DNA of 12,761 nucleotides from Chloroflexota bacterium (GTDB taxonomy: Bacteria > Chloroflexota > Dehalococcoidia > Lucifugimonadales > UBA1127), in assembly GCA_028873745.1 (NCBI GenBank), contig JAPPNT010000199.1, positions 26,834-39,594 of the forward strand, in the 5' to 3' direction. Every line of letters begins with the position of its first letter. Position 1 is the stretch's first letter. The translations under genes were made by a program, and so were the position numbers. Positions 6,551 to 12,685 of this stretch are shown one piece after another. The notes under the pieces are model-generated. The model ran no database searches. It was not told the DNA's origin and was given only the letters and a program-made list of their open reading frames with translations.

Positions 6551-6617
6551 TCGTCCGCATGGACGACGCTCTCCCCGCACTGGACCCGTCCCGCGAAACC
6601 GTCCCTTCCCGCCGTCG

Positions 6618-6635
6618 TTCCCGCGCAGGCGGGAA
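6618..6635 (+). repeat. REP-like hairpin, family 3
   Basis: Perfect 7-bp stem TTCCCGC/GCGGGAA with GCAG loop, preceded by CGTCG. Same as the copy at 10790. No U-tract follows, so it is not a typical terminator. Confidence 0.85.
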
Positions 6636-6653
6636 CCCCGACGTACGTGACCC

Positions 6654-6679
6654 CGTTCGCCCTGAGCCCCGTCGAAGGG
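6654..6679 (+). repeat. REP-like repeat, family 1, variant A
   Basis: Same unit as at 6524, 130 bases upstream and in the same orientation. It flanks the family 3 hairpin in the gap between the MFS and thiamine-enzyme genes. Confidence 0.85.
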
Positions 6680-6691
6680 CGCGCCAACGCG

Positions 6692-6720
6692 GTGACGCCC
6701 GCCGACGCATCGTGTACACT
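6692..6720 (+). promoter_or_regulatory. Candidate promoter of the thiamine-diphosphate enzyme gene
   Basis: GTGACG (6692-6697) and TACACT (6715-6720) are 17 bases apart, similar in design to the oxygenase promoter. Start of transcription would be near 6727, giving a leader of about 65 bases. Each box matches consensus at 4/6, so the call is tentative. Confidence 0.4.
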
Positions 6721-6791
6721 GCGTTGGCCCAGATTCAGCCACGCCCCTCGCCGCGCGTGACGGTCGCGGCATGACAGCAAGGAGGAACACC

Positions 6792-8420
6792 ATGAAGGGT
6801 GGCGCAGCAGTTGCCAACATCCTGAAGCAGGAGGGCGTCGAGTACCTCTTCTGCTTCCCCAACAACCCCCTCATAGACGCCTGCGCGTCCGTGGGCATCC
6901 GCCCCATCATCACCCGCATCGAGCGCACCGCCGTCAACATGGCGATGGGCTACGCCCGCACCAACGGCGGCAGCCCCCTCGCCGTCTGCTGCTTCCAGGG
7001 CGGCCCCGGCATCGAGAACGCCTACGGCGGCGTCGCCCAGGCCTTCGCCGACTCCTCGCCCATCCTCATCCTCCCCGGGCAGGCCGGCGCCGCACGCCAG
7101 AACCAGCCCAGCGTCTATGACTCCGTCCGCCACTACGAGGGCGTCACCAAGTGGTCGGCCATCATCAACGCCGCCGACCGCGTGCCGGAGATGATGCGCC
7201 GCGGCCTCTCCCAGCTCCGCACCGGCAGCCCCAAGCCCGTCCTCATGGAGGTCCCCGGCGACGTCGTCAACGGTGAAATGTCCGACGAGGAGTTCGCCTA
7301 CCGCCCCGTCCAGCGACGGCGCTCCGGCGGCGACCCCGACGACATCCGGCAGGCCGCCTCGGCCCTCCTCGCCTCCGAGCTGCCCGTCATCTACGCCGGA
7401 CAGGGAATCTTCCTCGCCGACGCCATGGACGAGCTCCGTGAGCTCGCCGAGCTCATCAGCGCCCCCGTCATGACCACCACCCTCGGCAAGAGCTGCTTCC
7501 CGGAGGACCACCCCCTCTCGCTGGGCGCGGGCGGCGTCTCCGCCACGAAGATGGTCGGCCACTTCCTGGGGCAGTGCGACACGGTCTTTGGCATCGGCAC
7601 CAGCTTCCAGAAGACCCTCGCCAGCTACACCGTCCCCCGCGGCAAGGTCGTCATCCAGTCGACGTCCGACGCCGCCGACCTCGACAACGAGTACGCCATC
7701 GACCACGCCGTCGTCGGCGACGCCAAACTCGTCCTCCGCGCCCTCATCGACGAGGTCCGCTCCCGAGGCAATGGCCGCGCCGGCAACGGCATCGCCGGCG
7801 AGGTTCAGTCCGTGAAGTCCGCCTGGCTCGACGAGTGGATGCCCCACCTCACGTCTGAGGAGACGCCCATCAACCCCTACCGCGTCGTCTGGGAGCTCCG
7901 CAACACCCTCGACCGCGCCAACGCCATCGTCACCCACGACTCCGGCAACCCCCGCGACCAGATGGTGCCCTTCTTTGAGACCATCGCGCCCCGCGGCTAC
8001 ATGGGCTGGGGCAACTCGACGCAGCTCGGCACCGGCCTGGGCCTGGCCCTCGGCGCCAAGTGCGCCGCGCCGGAGAAGATGGTCGTCAACGTCATGGGCG
8101 ACACCGCCGCCGGCACCGTCCTCCTCGACGTCGAGACCGCCGTCCGCGAGCGCCTGCCCATCCTCACCGTCGTCCTCAACAACGGCGCCATGGGCGGCTA
8201 CGAGCACAACATCCCCATCGCCGTCGAGCGCTACCGCAGCAAGTTCCTCACGGGCGAGTACGCCGCCGTCGCCGCCGCCCTCGGCGCCTACGCCGAGCGC
8301 GTAACGGACCCCAACGACGTCAGCGCCGCCATCACCCGCGCCACCGCCCGCGTAGAGGCCGGCCAGACCGCCGTCCTGGAGTTCATCACAAAGGAGTTCC
8401 CCGTGTTCTCCAGGGGGTAG
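6792..8420 (+). CDS. Thiamine-diphosphate-dependent enzyme (acetolactate synthase/decarboxylase-like)
   Basis: A 542-residue cytosolic ThDP enzyme with the three-domain layout of acetolactate synthases, benzoylformate/oxalyl-CoA decarboxylases and 2-hydroxyacyl-CoA lyases. The pyrimidine-binding domain is near residues 1-165, with the activating Glu44 in RIERTAVNMAMGYA. The central domain is near 180-320. The diphosphate-binding domain is near 370-530, with Gly436-Asp437-Thr438 and Asn463-Asn464 forming the GD-x25-NN magnesium/ThDP motif. The usual third residue of the motif is G or S; here it is T. The reaction would be decarboxylation or carboligation of a 2-oxo acid. No acetolactate-synthase small subunit or branched-chain genes are adjacent, so true AHAS is unlikely. 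ATG 6792 has AAGGAGG at a 6-base spacing; the in-frame ATG at 6771 lies before it. Confidence 0.9.
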   Translation: MKGGAAVANILKQEGVEYLFCFPNNPLIDACASVGIRPIITRIERTAVNMAMGYARTNGGSPLAVCCFQGGPGIENAYGGVAQAFADSSPILILPGQAGAARQNQPSVYDSVRHYEGVTKWSAIINAADRVPEMMRRGLSQLRTGSPKPVLMEVPGDVVNGEMSDEEFAYRPVQRRRSGGDPDDIRQAASALLASELPVIYAGQGIFLADAMDELRELAELISAPVMTTTLGKSCFPEDHPLSLGAGGVSATKMVGHFLGQCDTVFGIGTSFQKTLASYTVPRGKVVIQSTSDAADLDNEYAIDHAVVGDAKLVLRALIDEVRSRGNGRAGNGIAGEVQSVKSAWLDEWMPHLTSEETPINPYRVVWELRNTLDRANAIVTHDSGNPRDQMVPFFETIAPRGYMGWGNSTQLGTGLGLALGAKCAAPEKMVVNVMGDTAAGTVLLDVETAVRERLPILTVVLNNGAMGGYEHNIPIAVERYRSKFLTGEYAAVAAALGAYAERVTDPNDVSAAITRATARVEAGQTAVLEFITKEFPVFSRG

Positions 8421-8456
8421 GGGTAAGCGTCGCACGTACATGTCTGGCAGCCGCGC

Positions 8457-8482
8457 CGTTCGCCCTGAGGGAAATCGAAGGG
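8457..8482 (+). repeat. REP-like repeat, family 1, variant B
   Basis: Identical over 26 bases to the unit at 1847-1872. It sits in the gap between the convergent thiamine-enzyme and antitoxin genes, 17 bases past the antitoxin stop. Confidence 0.85.
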
Positions 8483-8499
8483 TGAATGGTGGGACCCCG

Positions 8500-8835
8500 C
8501 TAGTCGATCAACAGCACGTCGATTGTCGTGCCGAGGGCATTGGCAATGGCCTTCATCGCCGCCGTGGACCCCGCCTTCCGGCCCCGCTCGATCTCGGAAA
8601 GGTAGCTCACGGCGAGGCCCGTCTTGGAGGAGAGATTCTGCAGGGTGAGGCCAAGCTCCTGCCGGTAGGCAACGACGGGGCTCTTGCCATTGATGATGGC
8701 AAGAGCCACCGCGTGGGGGACTCGGACACCGTCATCAGCGTCGATGGCGGCCAAGGCGTCCTCAAGCTCCGTGTTGCGGTCGATGAGAGCCTCGTATTCC
8801 TTACGGGTCAGGGTAACCGTCTCTCTGCTAGTCAT
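8500..8835 (-). CDS. XRE-family HTH antitoxin (HigA-like)
   Basis: A 111-residue DNA-binding antitoxin paired with the RelE-type toxin just upstream. The C-terminal half (about residues 58-108) is a Cro/C1-type HTH: LGLTLQNLSSKTGLAVSYLSEIERGRK followed by the scaffold helix TAAMKAIANALGTTIDVLL. The N-terminal half (RKEYEALIDRNTELEDALAAID, then VRVPHAVALAIINGKSPVVAYRQ) is typical of antitoxins that wrap the toxin. The start is the ATG at 8835, giving an 8-base overlap with the end of the toxin gene, and GAAGGGA lies upstream on the minus strand. A longer open frame back to 8898 would run further into the toxin. Its likely second role is to bind the dyad at 9104-9124 and repress the pair. Assignment as HigA rather than another XRE antitoxin rests on the toxin-first order. 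Confidence 0.85.
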   Translation of the reverse strand: MTSRETVTLTRKEYEALIDRNTELEDALAAIDADDGVRVPHAVALAIINGKSPVVAYRQELGLTLQNLSSKTGLAVSYLSEIERGRKAGSTAAMKAIANALGTTIDVLLID

Positions 8836-9097
8836 AGGCTTCCCTTCTGTGCCGCACTCGCAGTACGACCATGGTCGCCCTGCCGCCCTGCTCGACACTG
8901 AACAGGATGCGAATGCGTCCCACCCGGAGCCGCCGGTGCTTCTCTCCTGTCAACGCAGTCACCTGATTGGCCAGCGAAGCCGGGTTTCTGGCGAACTGCT
9001 CAACCTTGGCGATGACGCGGTCTCTGTCCCTGGACGCTAGCTGGCGCATGTCCTTGATCGCCCTGGGTGACCATTCAATTGTCAGACTGCCGTCCAC
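8828..9097 (-). CDS. RelE/ParE-family toxin (HigB-like mRNA interferase)
   Basis: An 89-residue RelE-superfamily toxin, probably a ribosome-dependent mRNA endonuclease. It begins MDGSLTIEWSPRAIKDMRQL and has the central LRVGRIRILFSV and terminal VVLRVRHRREAYD strands that in this family hold the basic and aromatic catalytic residues. Length is normal. The only usable start in this frame is the GTG at 9097, since an in-frame stop lies at 9137-9139 with no ATG, GTG or TTG between. No Shine-Dalgarno sequence precedes it. The predicted promoter would start transcription at about this GTG, so the mRNA may be leaderless. The gene overlaps its antitoxin by 8 bases. Confidence 0.87.
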   Translation of the reverse strand: MDGSLTIEWSPRAIKDMRQLASRDRDRVIAKVEQFARNPASLANQVTALTGEKHRRLRVGRIRILFSVEQGGRATMVVLRVRHRREAYD

Positions 9098-9103
9098 GCG
9101 GTG

Positions 9104-9132
9104 ATTTTCGCAAATGGCGAAAATGATGTCAA
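9104..9132 (-). promoter_or_regulatory. Toxin-antitoxin promoter with overlapping perfect dyad operator
   Basis: On the minus strand a perfect TTGACA (9132-9127) is followed after 17 bases by GAAAAT (9109-9104). A perfect inverted repeat, ATTTTCGC-AAATG-GCGAAAAT (9104-9124, 8-bp arms), covers the -10 box and most of the spacer. Transcription would begin near 9097, the first base of the toxin GTG. The XRE antitoxin or the toxin-antitoxin complex is the expected ligand. Confidence 0.65.
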
Positions 9133-9203
9133 GGCACTAGGCAGCATGCAAACAGGTATCCCTGAAGTTAGTCCCTCCCCCGCTACCCCTCCCCGCCCCA
9201 GCG

Positions 9204-9212
9204 TGGTAAAGT
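9204..9212 (+). promoter_or_regulatory. Possible extended -10 element of the acyl-CoA ligase gene
   Basis: TGGTAAAGT fits TGnTAnnnT and would start transcription near 9219, 40 bases before the GTG. No recognisable -35 box is present at 17 or 18 bases upstream, so this is weak. Confidence 0.3.
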
Positions 9213-9258
9213 CTCCCTACTCCCGCCCCGTCCATCCCGACACAGGAGGACGCGCCCG

Positions 9259-10776
9259 GTGCCCATCCCCCTGATAGAGCGCGCCAAAGGCTACGGTGAC
9301 CGCACCGCCGTCATCGCCGATGAGGGCGTGTTCACCTACGCGCAGCTCCTCGCCGACTCCGCCTCCGTCGCTTCCTGCCTCCTCGACGGCGCCGCCGACC
9401 TCGAAGAGGCCCGCGTCGCCTTCCTCACGCCCGGCGGCTACCACTACGTCGCCACCCAGTGGGGCGTCTGGCGCGCCGGCGGTGTCGCCGTCCCCCTCGC
9501 CACCTCGCACCCCAAGCCCGAGCTCGCCTACATGATCGAGGACTCTGGCGCGGCCATCGTTGTCGCCCACCCGCAGTACGAGGACACCCTCCGCGAGCTC
9601 GCCGAGGAGCACGGTCTCCGCTTCCTCCTGACGCTCGACATCCTCGAGCACCCCGAGGCCACGCTGCCTGACGTCGCCCCGGAGCGACGCGCGATGATAA
9701 TTTACACCAGCGGCACCACCAACCGGCCCAAAGGCGTCGTCTCCACCCACGCCAACATCCAGGCGCAGATGACCAGCCTCGTGGAGGCATGGGGCTGGAC
9801 GGGCGACGACCACATCCTGCACGTGCTGCCCCTCCACCACATCCACGGCATCGTCAACGTCCTCGGCTGCGCCCTCTGGTCCGGCGCCGTCTGCGACATG
9901 CTCCCCGCCTTCAGCGCCGACGCCGTCTGGGAGCGCATCGAGCGAGGCGGCCTCACGCTGTTCATGGCCGTCCCCACCATCTACGCCCGCCTCGTGCAGG
10001 CTTGGAACGCCGCCCCGCCCGAGCGCCGCGCGTCCATGACGAAGGCCTGCGCCGGGCTGCGTCTGATGGTCTCCGGCTCCGCCGCTCTGCCCGTGCAGAC
10101 GCTGGAGGAGTGGGAGGAGATCAGCGGCCACCGCCTTCTAGAGCGCTACGGCATGACCGAGATCGGCATGGCCCTCTCGAACCCCCTCAACGGCGAGCGC
10201 CGCCCCGGCTACGTCGGTACGCCCCTCCCCGGCGTCGGCCTCCGCCTCGTCGACGAGAACGGCAACGCCCCGCCCGAGGGCTCGCCCGGCGAGATCCAGG
10301 TGCATGGCCCCTGCGTCTTCATCGAGTACTGGAACAAGCCGGAGGCCACCGCGTCCGAGTTCGTCGACGGGTGGTTCAAGACCGGCGACGTCGCCGTGCT
10401 CGAGGACGGCGCGTACCGCATCCTCGGCCGCAGCAGCGTCGACATCATCAAGACCGGCGGCTACAAGGTCTCCGCCCTCGAGGTCGAGGATGTCCTCCGC
10501 GAGCACCCGGACATCGCTGAGTGCGCCGTCGTCGCCATGGAGGACATCGAGTGGGGCGAGCGCGTCTGCGCGGCCCTCGTCCTCGCCCGCCACGGCGCCC
10601 TCACCCTCGAGCAGCTCCGCGACTGGTCCCGCGAGCGCCTCGCGCCCTACAAGATGCCCAGCCGCATGATTGAGCTGGCAGAGCTCCCCCGCAACGCCAT
10701 GGGCAAGGTCGTCAAGCCGGACCTCTCCAAGCTCTTCACGGAAACCGAGAAGGAAACCCAGACCGCCGCCGGCTAG
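9259..10776 (+). CDS. AMP-forming acyl-CoA synthetase (malonyl-CoA synthetase/ACSF3-like)
   Basis: A 505-residue ANL-superfamily ligase that activates a carboxylic acid with ATP and CoA via an acyl-adenylate. The ATP-binding motif YTSGTTNRPKG is at residues 149-159. ERYGMTEIGMALSNPLNGERRPGYVGTPLPGV near residue 295 is the A5 region. GWFKTGD (Asp377) and RILGRSSVDIIKTGGYKVSALEVE form the A7-A8 hinge. The catalytic lysine is Lys483 in RNAMGKVVK. The segment after YGMTE, with SNPL-x-GERRPG, is characteristic of MatB/ACSF3 malonyl- or methylmalonyl-CoA synthetases, so a small dicarboxylate is the best substrate guess; fatty or aryl acids remain possible. GTG 9259 has AGGAGG at 9244-9249, 9 bases upstream. 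The gene is divergent from the toxin-antitoxin pair and shares a 161-base control region with it. Confidence 0.9.
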   Translation: MPIPLIERAKGYGDRTAVIADEGVFTYAQLLADSASVASCLLDGAADLEEARVAFLTPGGYHYVATQWGVWRAGGVAVPLATSHPKPELAYMIEDSGAAIVVAHPQYEDTLRELAEEHGLRFLLTLDILEHPEATLPDVAPERRAMIIYTSGTTNRPKGVVSTHANIQAQMTSLVEAWGWTGDDHILHVLPLHHIHGIVNVLGCALWSGAVCDMLPAFSADAVWERIERGGLTLFMAVPTIYARLVQAWNAAPPERRASMTKACAGLRLMVSGSAALPVQTLEEWEEISGHRLLERYGMTEIGMALSNPLNGERRPGYVGTPLPGVGLRLVDENGNAPPEGSPGEIQVHGPCVFIEYWNKPEATASEFVDGWFKTGDVAVLEDGAYRILGRSSVDIIKTGGYKVSALEVEDVLREHPDIAECAVVAMEDIEWGERVCAALVLARHGALTLEQLRDWSRERLAPYKMPSRMIELAELPRNAMGKVVKPDLSKLFTETEKETQTAAG

Positions 10777-10789
10777 TTCTCAATCGTCG

Positions 10790-10807
10790 TTCCCGCGCAG
10801 GCGGGAA
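10790..10807 (+). repeat. REP-like hairpin, family 3
   Basis: Perfect stem TTCCCGC/GCGGGAA with GCAG loop, 13 bases after the ligase stop codon. No T-tract follows. Confidence 0.85.
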
Positions 10808-10835
10808 CCCAAGGCGCGTGTATACAGGGACACAA

Positions 10836-11015
10836 ATGCAACCCGAGCAGGACAAGGAAGCGGAACCCGACTGGTCGGAGGACGACCCGGCCATGCGGAA
10901 GGCGGGCCGCGCCGCCCGGAAGCGCCGCCGCATGAAGGTCGACGGCGCCTCCGTCAAGAACATGCTCCGCATCATCGGGGACCGGGCGCGAAAAATCGGC
11001 GGCAAAGGAAACTGA
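10836..11015 (+). CDS. Small basic protein of unknown function
   Basis: A possible 59-residue protein: an acidic opening (MQPEQDKEAEPDWSEDDPAM), then a strongly basic middle (RKAGRAARKRRRMK), then an amphipathic stretch SVKNMLRIIGDRARKIGG. I do not recognise a family. Codons are mostly C/G-ending, as in the neighbours, and a modest AGGGA (10825-10829) precedes the ATG at 6 bases; an in-frame GTG at 10818 is an alternative. The basic patch would suit nucleic acid or ribosome binding, but that is only inference. It sits alone between two repeat units, after the ligase and before the FIST gene. It could also be a chance ORF, since GC-rich DNA holds many. Confidence 0.5.
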   Translation: MQPEQDKEAEPDWSEDDPAMRKAGRAARKRRRMKVDGASVKNMLRIIGDRARKIGGKGN

Positions 11016-11031
11016 GGAGCGAACACCCCTT

Positions 11032-11060
11032 TTGTCTTTCCGGCGAAAGCCGGAATCCAG
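11032..11060 (+). repeat. REP-like hairpin, family 2
   Basis: Seven-bp stem TTCCGGC/GCCGGAA with GAAA loop, followed by TCCAG. It lies in the leader of the FIST gene and is read through by the same open frame, which could mislead start prediction. Confidence 0.85.
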
Positions 11061-11109
11061 AATGGCCAAACGCGGGCAAAGACGCCTTGAGCGTAGCAGG
11101 GAGCACGCC

Positions 11110-12300
11110 ATGAAGTGGGCATCGGCAATAGCACAGGGTCCGGACCTGGTCGACGCGCTGGGCGAGTGCGTCGAATCCGTCGCCGCGGAGCTCGGGCCCG
11201 ACGCGCCCCCGTCCCTCGCCGTCGTCTTCGCGTCCGCCAACTACGGCGCCGAGGACCAGGAGGTCCCCCGCATCCTCGCCGAGCGCTTCCCCGGCGTCCT
11301 CGTCCTCGGCTGCTCCGGCGCCGGCGTCATCGGCGCCGCCCGCGAGATCGAGCAGCAGCGGGCCGTCGCCCTCACCGTCGGCCACCTGCCCGGCGTCAAC
11401 GCGACGCCCTTCCGCGTCATCAACGACGAGCTCCCCTCGCCAGACGAGCCCCCGGACGCGTGGTCGCGCCTCCTCGGCGTCACCCAGGCCGACAATCCCC
11501 AGTTCATCGTCCTCATGGACCCGTTCTCTATGGCGGGTGAGGGCATCCTCTCCGGCCTCGACTACGCCTTCCCCGGCGCCGCCAAGGTCGGCGGCCTCGC
11601 CAGCGGCAGCGGCCGCCCCGGCGGCCACGCCCTCTTCCTCGGCGACAGCGTCTACCACGACGGCGTCGTCGGCGTCGCCCTCTCTGGCAACATCGTCGTC
11701 GAGACCGTCGTCGCCCAGGGCTGCCGCCCCATCGGCGAGCTCAAGCGCATCACCGAGTGCCAGCGCAACCTGCTCATGGCCCTCGACGGCGAGCGCCCCC
11801 TCGACTACCTCCGCGACCTCTTCCGCCGCCTCTCGCCCGAGGACCAGGCCCTCGTCGGCAACAACCTCTTCCTCGGCGTCGCCATGGACCCCCAGCTTGA
11901 GCTCGACGACGTGAAGCCCGGCGACTTCCTCATCCGCAACCTCATCGGCGTTGACCACGCCAACGGCTTCATCGGCATCGGCGAGTTCCTGCGGGAGGGC
12001 CAGCTCGTGCAGTTCCACATCCGCGACGCCTCCACCTCCGCCGAGGACCTCCGCCGCCAGCTATCCCGCTACATGGAGGGCGCCGGGCAGGCCTCGCCCG
12101 TGGGCGCGCTCATGTTCCAGTGCAACGGCCGAGGCCAGCACCTCTACGGCCGGGAGAACCACGACTCGGAACTCTTCACGGACATGGTCGGCTCCATCCC
12201 CCTGGGCGGCTTCTTCTGCAACGGAGAGATTGGCCCCGTCAGCGGCACCACCTACCTCCACGGCTACACCAGCTCCTTCGCCCTCTTCCGCGCCCCCTAG
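11110..12300 (+). CDS. FIST-domain signal transduction protein
   Basis: A 396-residue protein with FIST N and FIST C sensory domains, predicted to bind small ligands such as amino acids in signal transduction. The N-terminal domain shows the typical SLAVVFASANYG (near residues 35-46) and GVLVLGCSGAGVIG (62-75). The C-terminal domain ends in the recognisable MFQCNGRGQHLYG, PLGGFFCNGEIGPVSG and YLHGYTSSFALFR. No kinase, GGDEF or transmembrane segment is attached, so it is a stand-alone soluble FIST protein whose partner is unknown. The start is ATG 11110, because AGGGAG (11098-11103) lies 6 bases upstream. The frame extends back to 11032, but that part is the REP hairpin. Codon use is strongly C-ending. 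Confidence 0.9.
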   Translation: MKWASAIAQGPDLVDALGECVESVAAELGPDAPPSLAVVFASANYGAEDQEVPRILAERFPGVLVLGCSGAGVIGAAREIEQQRAVALTVGHLPGVNATPFRVINDELPSPDEPPDAWSRLLGVTQADNPQFIVLMDPFSMAGEGILSGLDYAFPGAAKVGGLASGSGRPGGHALFLGDSVYHDGVVGVALSGNIVVETVVAQGCRPIGELKRITECQRNLLMALDGERPLDYLRDLFRRLSPEDQALVGNNLFLGVAMDPQLELDDVKPGDFLIRNLIGVDHANGFIGIGEFLREGQLVQFHIRDASTSAEDLRRQLSRYMEGAGQASPVGALMFQCNGRGQHLYGRENHDSELFTDMVGSIPLGGFFCNGEIGPVSGTTYLHGYTSSFALFRAP

Positions 12301-12310
12301 CCGAGTTATC

Positions 12311-12370
12311 CCTTCCCCTCGGTGGGGGAAGGTTAGAGCCTGCCCCGTACTTGATACGGGGATGGGGGTG
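12311..12370 (+). repeat. Family 4 hairpin repeat interrupted by the inserted module
   Basis: A perfect 8-bp stem, CCTTCCCC (12311-12318) with GGGGAAGG (12325-12332), is followed by TTAG, and the host resumes as GATGGGGGTG. Between them (12337-12360) lies the 24-base module starting AGCCTGCCCCGTA and ending GATACGGG. It has stem CCCCGTA/TACGGGG (12343-12349 with 12355-12361). The same module, with a different loop, interrupts the family 3 repeat at 5117. Confidence 0.8.
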
Positions 12371-12383
12371 CCCTCCCCGCACC

Positions 12384-12432
12384 CGTTCGCCCTGACCCTG
12401 TCCTGAGGCTCTCGAAGGAGCTTGTCGAAGGG
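12384..12432 (+). repeat. Composite REP-like repeat, family 1, variant C (nested copy)
   Basis: Same composite as at 5037-5085: outer CGTTCGCCCTGA ... CTTGTCGAAGGG enclosing TCCTGAGGCTCTCGAAGGA. The two composites differ at only a few positions. Confidence 0.85.
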
Positions 12433-12444
12433 CCCCTCCCACCT

Positions 12445-12472
12445 CGGCTTACCGTCGAAAGCCGGTATCCAG
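12445..12472 (+). repeat. REP-like hairpin, family 2, variant with TACCG/CGGTA arms
   Basis: TACCG-TCGAAAGC-CGGTA followed by TCCAG. The second pair from the outer end has switched from T-A to A-T relative to 11032, while the inner stem has decayed (GTC for GGC). Confidence 0.75.
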
Positions 12473-12520
12473 CGGCCCCGCACCCGACTCCTCAGCGTCG
12501 CAGGTGCCCCCGCCCCGTCG

Positions 12521-12538
12521 TTCCTGCGCAGGCAGGAA
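12521..12538 (+). repeat. REP-like hairpin, family 3, compensatory variant
   Basis: TTCCTGC-GCAG-GCAGGAA. Compared with the copies at 6618 and 10790, one C-G pair has become T-A on both arms, so the stem stays perfect. Confidence 0.85.
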
Positions 12539-12555
12539 CCCCGGCAAACGCGGCC

Positions 12556-12603
12556 CGCTCGTCCTGAGCCGCATTCCGTTCGTGGTGAGCCTGTCGAACC
12601 ACG
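12556..12603 (+). repeat. Partial plus full family 1 repeat, variant D (TGGT/ACCA arms)
   Basis: 12556-12570 is a half copy (CGCTCGTCCTGAGCC). 12577-12603 is a full unit, CGTTCGTGGTGAGCC then TGTCGAACCACG. The usual CCCT/AGGG arms are replaced by TGGT/ACCA with pairing kept. With the other units this 385-base gap (12301-12685) is mostly repeat; apart from the ribosome binding site of the next gene I see nothing else in it. Confidence 0.8.
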
Positions 12604-12685
12604 CCCCACCCCTGACACCACCCCCGCGCGCATCCTCCCTCCACCGCGATACCCTCCCCCCAACACCACCTGAAGGAGGCCCGCC

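Noticed and set aside
6735..8441. Long minus-strand ORF (568 codons) antisense to the thiamine enzyme gene
   Set aside because: Low-complexity V/G/D/A/E-rich translation with no family motif. It is a shadow of C-ending codons on the plus strand; similar shadows at 3138-4322, 4270-5664, 9217-10131 and 10972-12018 were dropped for the same reason.
8440..8901. Plus-strand ORF over the antitoxin gene
   Set aside because: No recognisable motifs, while the minus strand encodes a clear XRE HTH protein with toxin overlap.
12311..12603. Cluster of short repeats as a CRISPR array
   Set aside because: The repeats belong to different families with irregular spacing and no uniform spacers, and no cas genes are seen.
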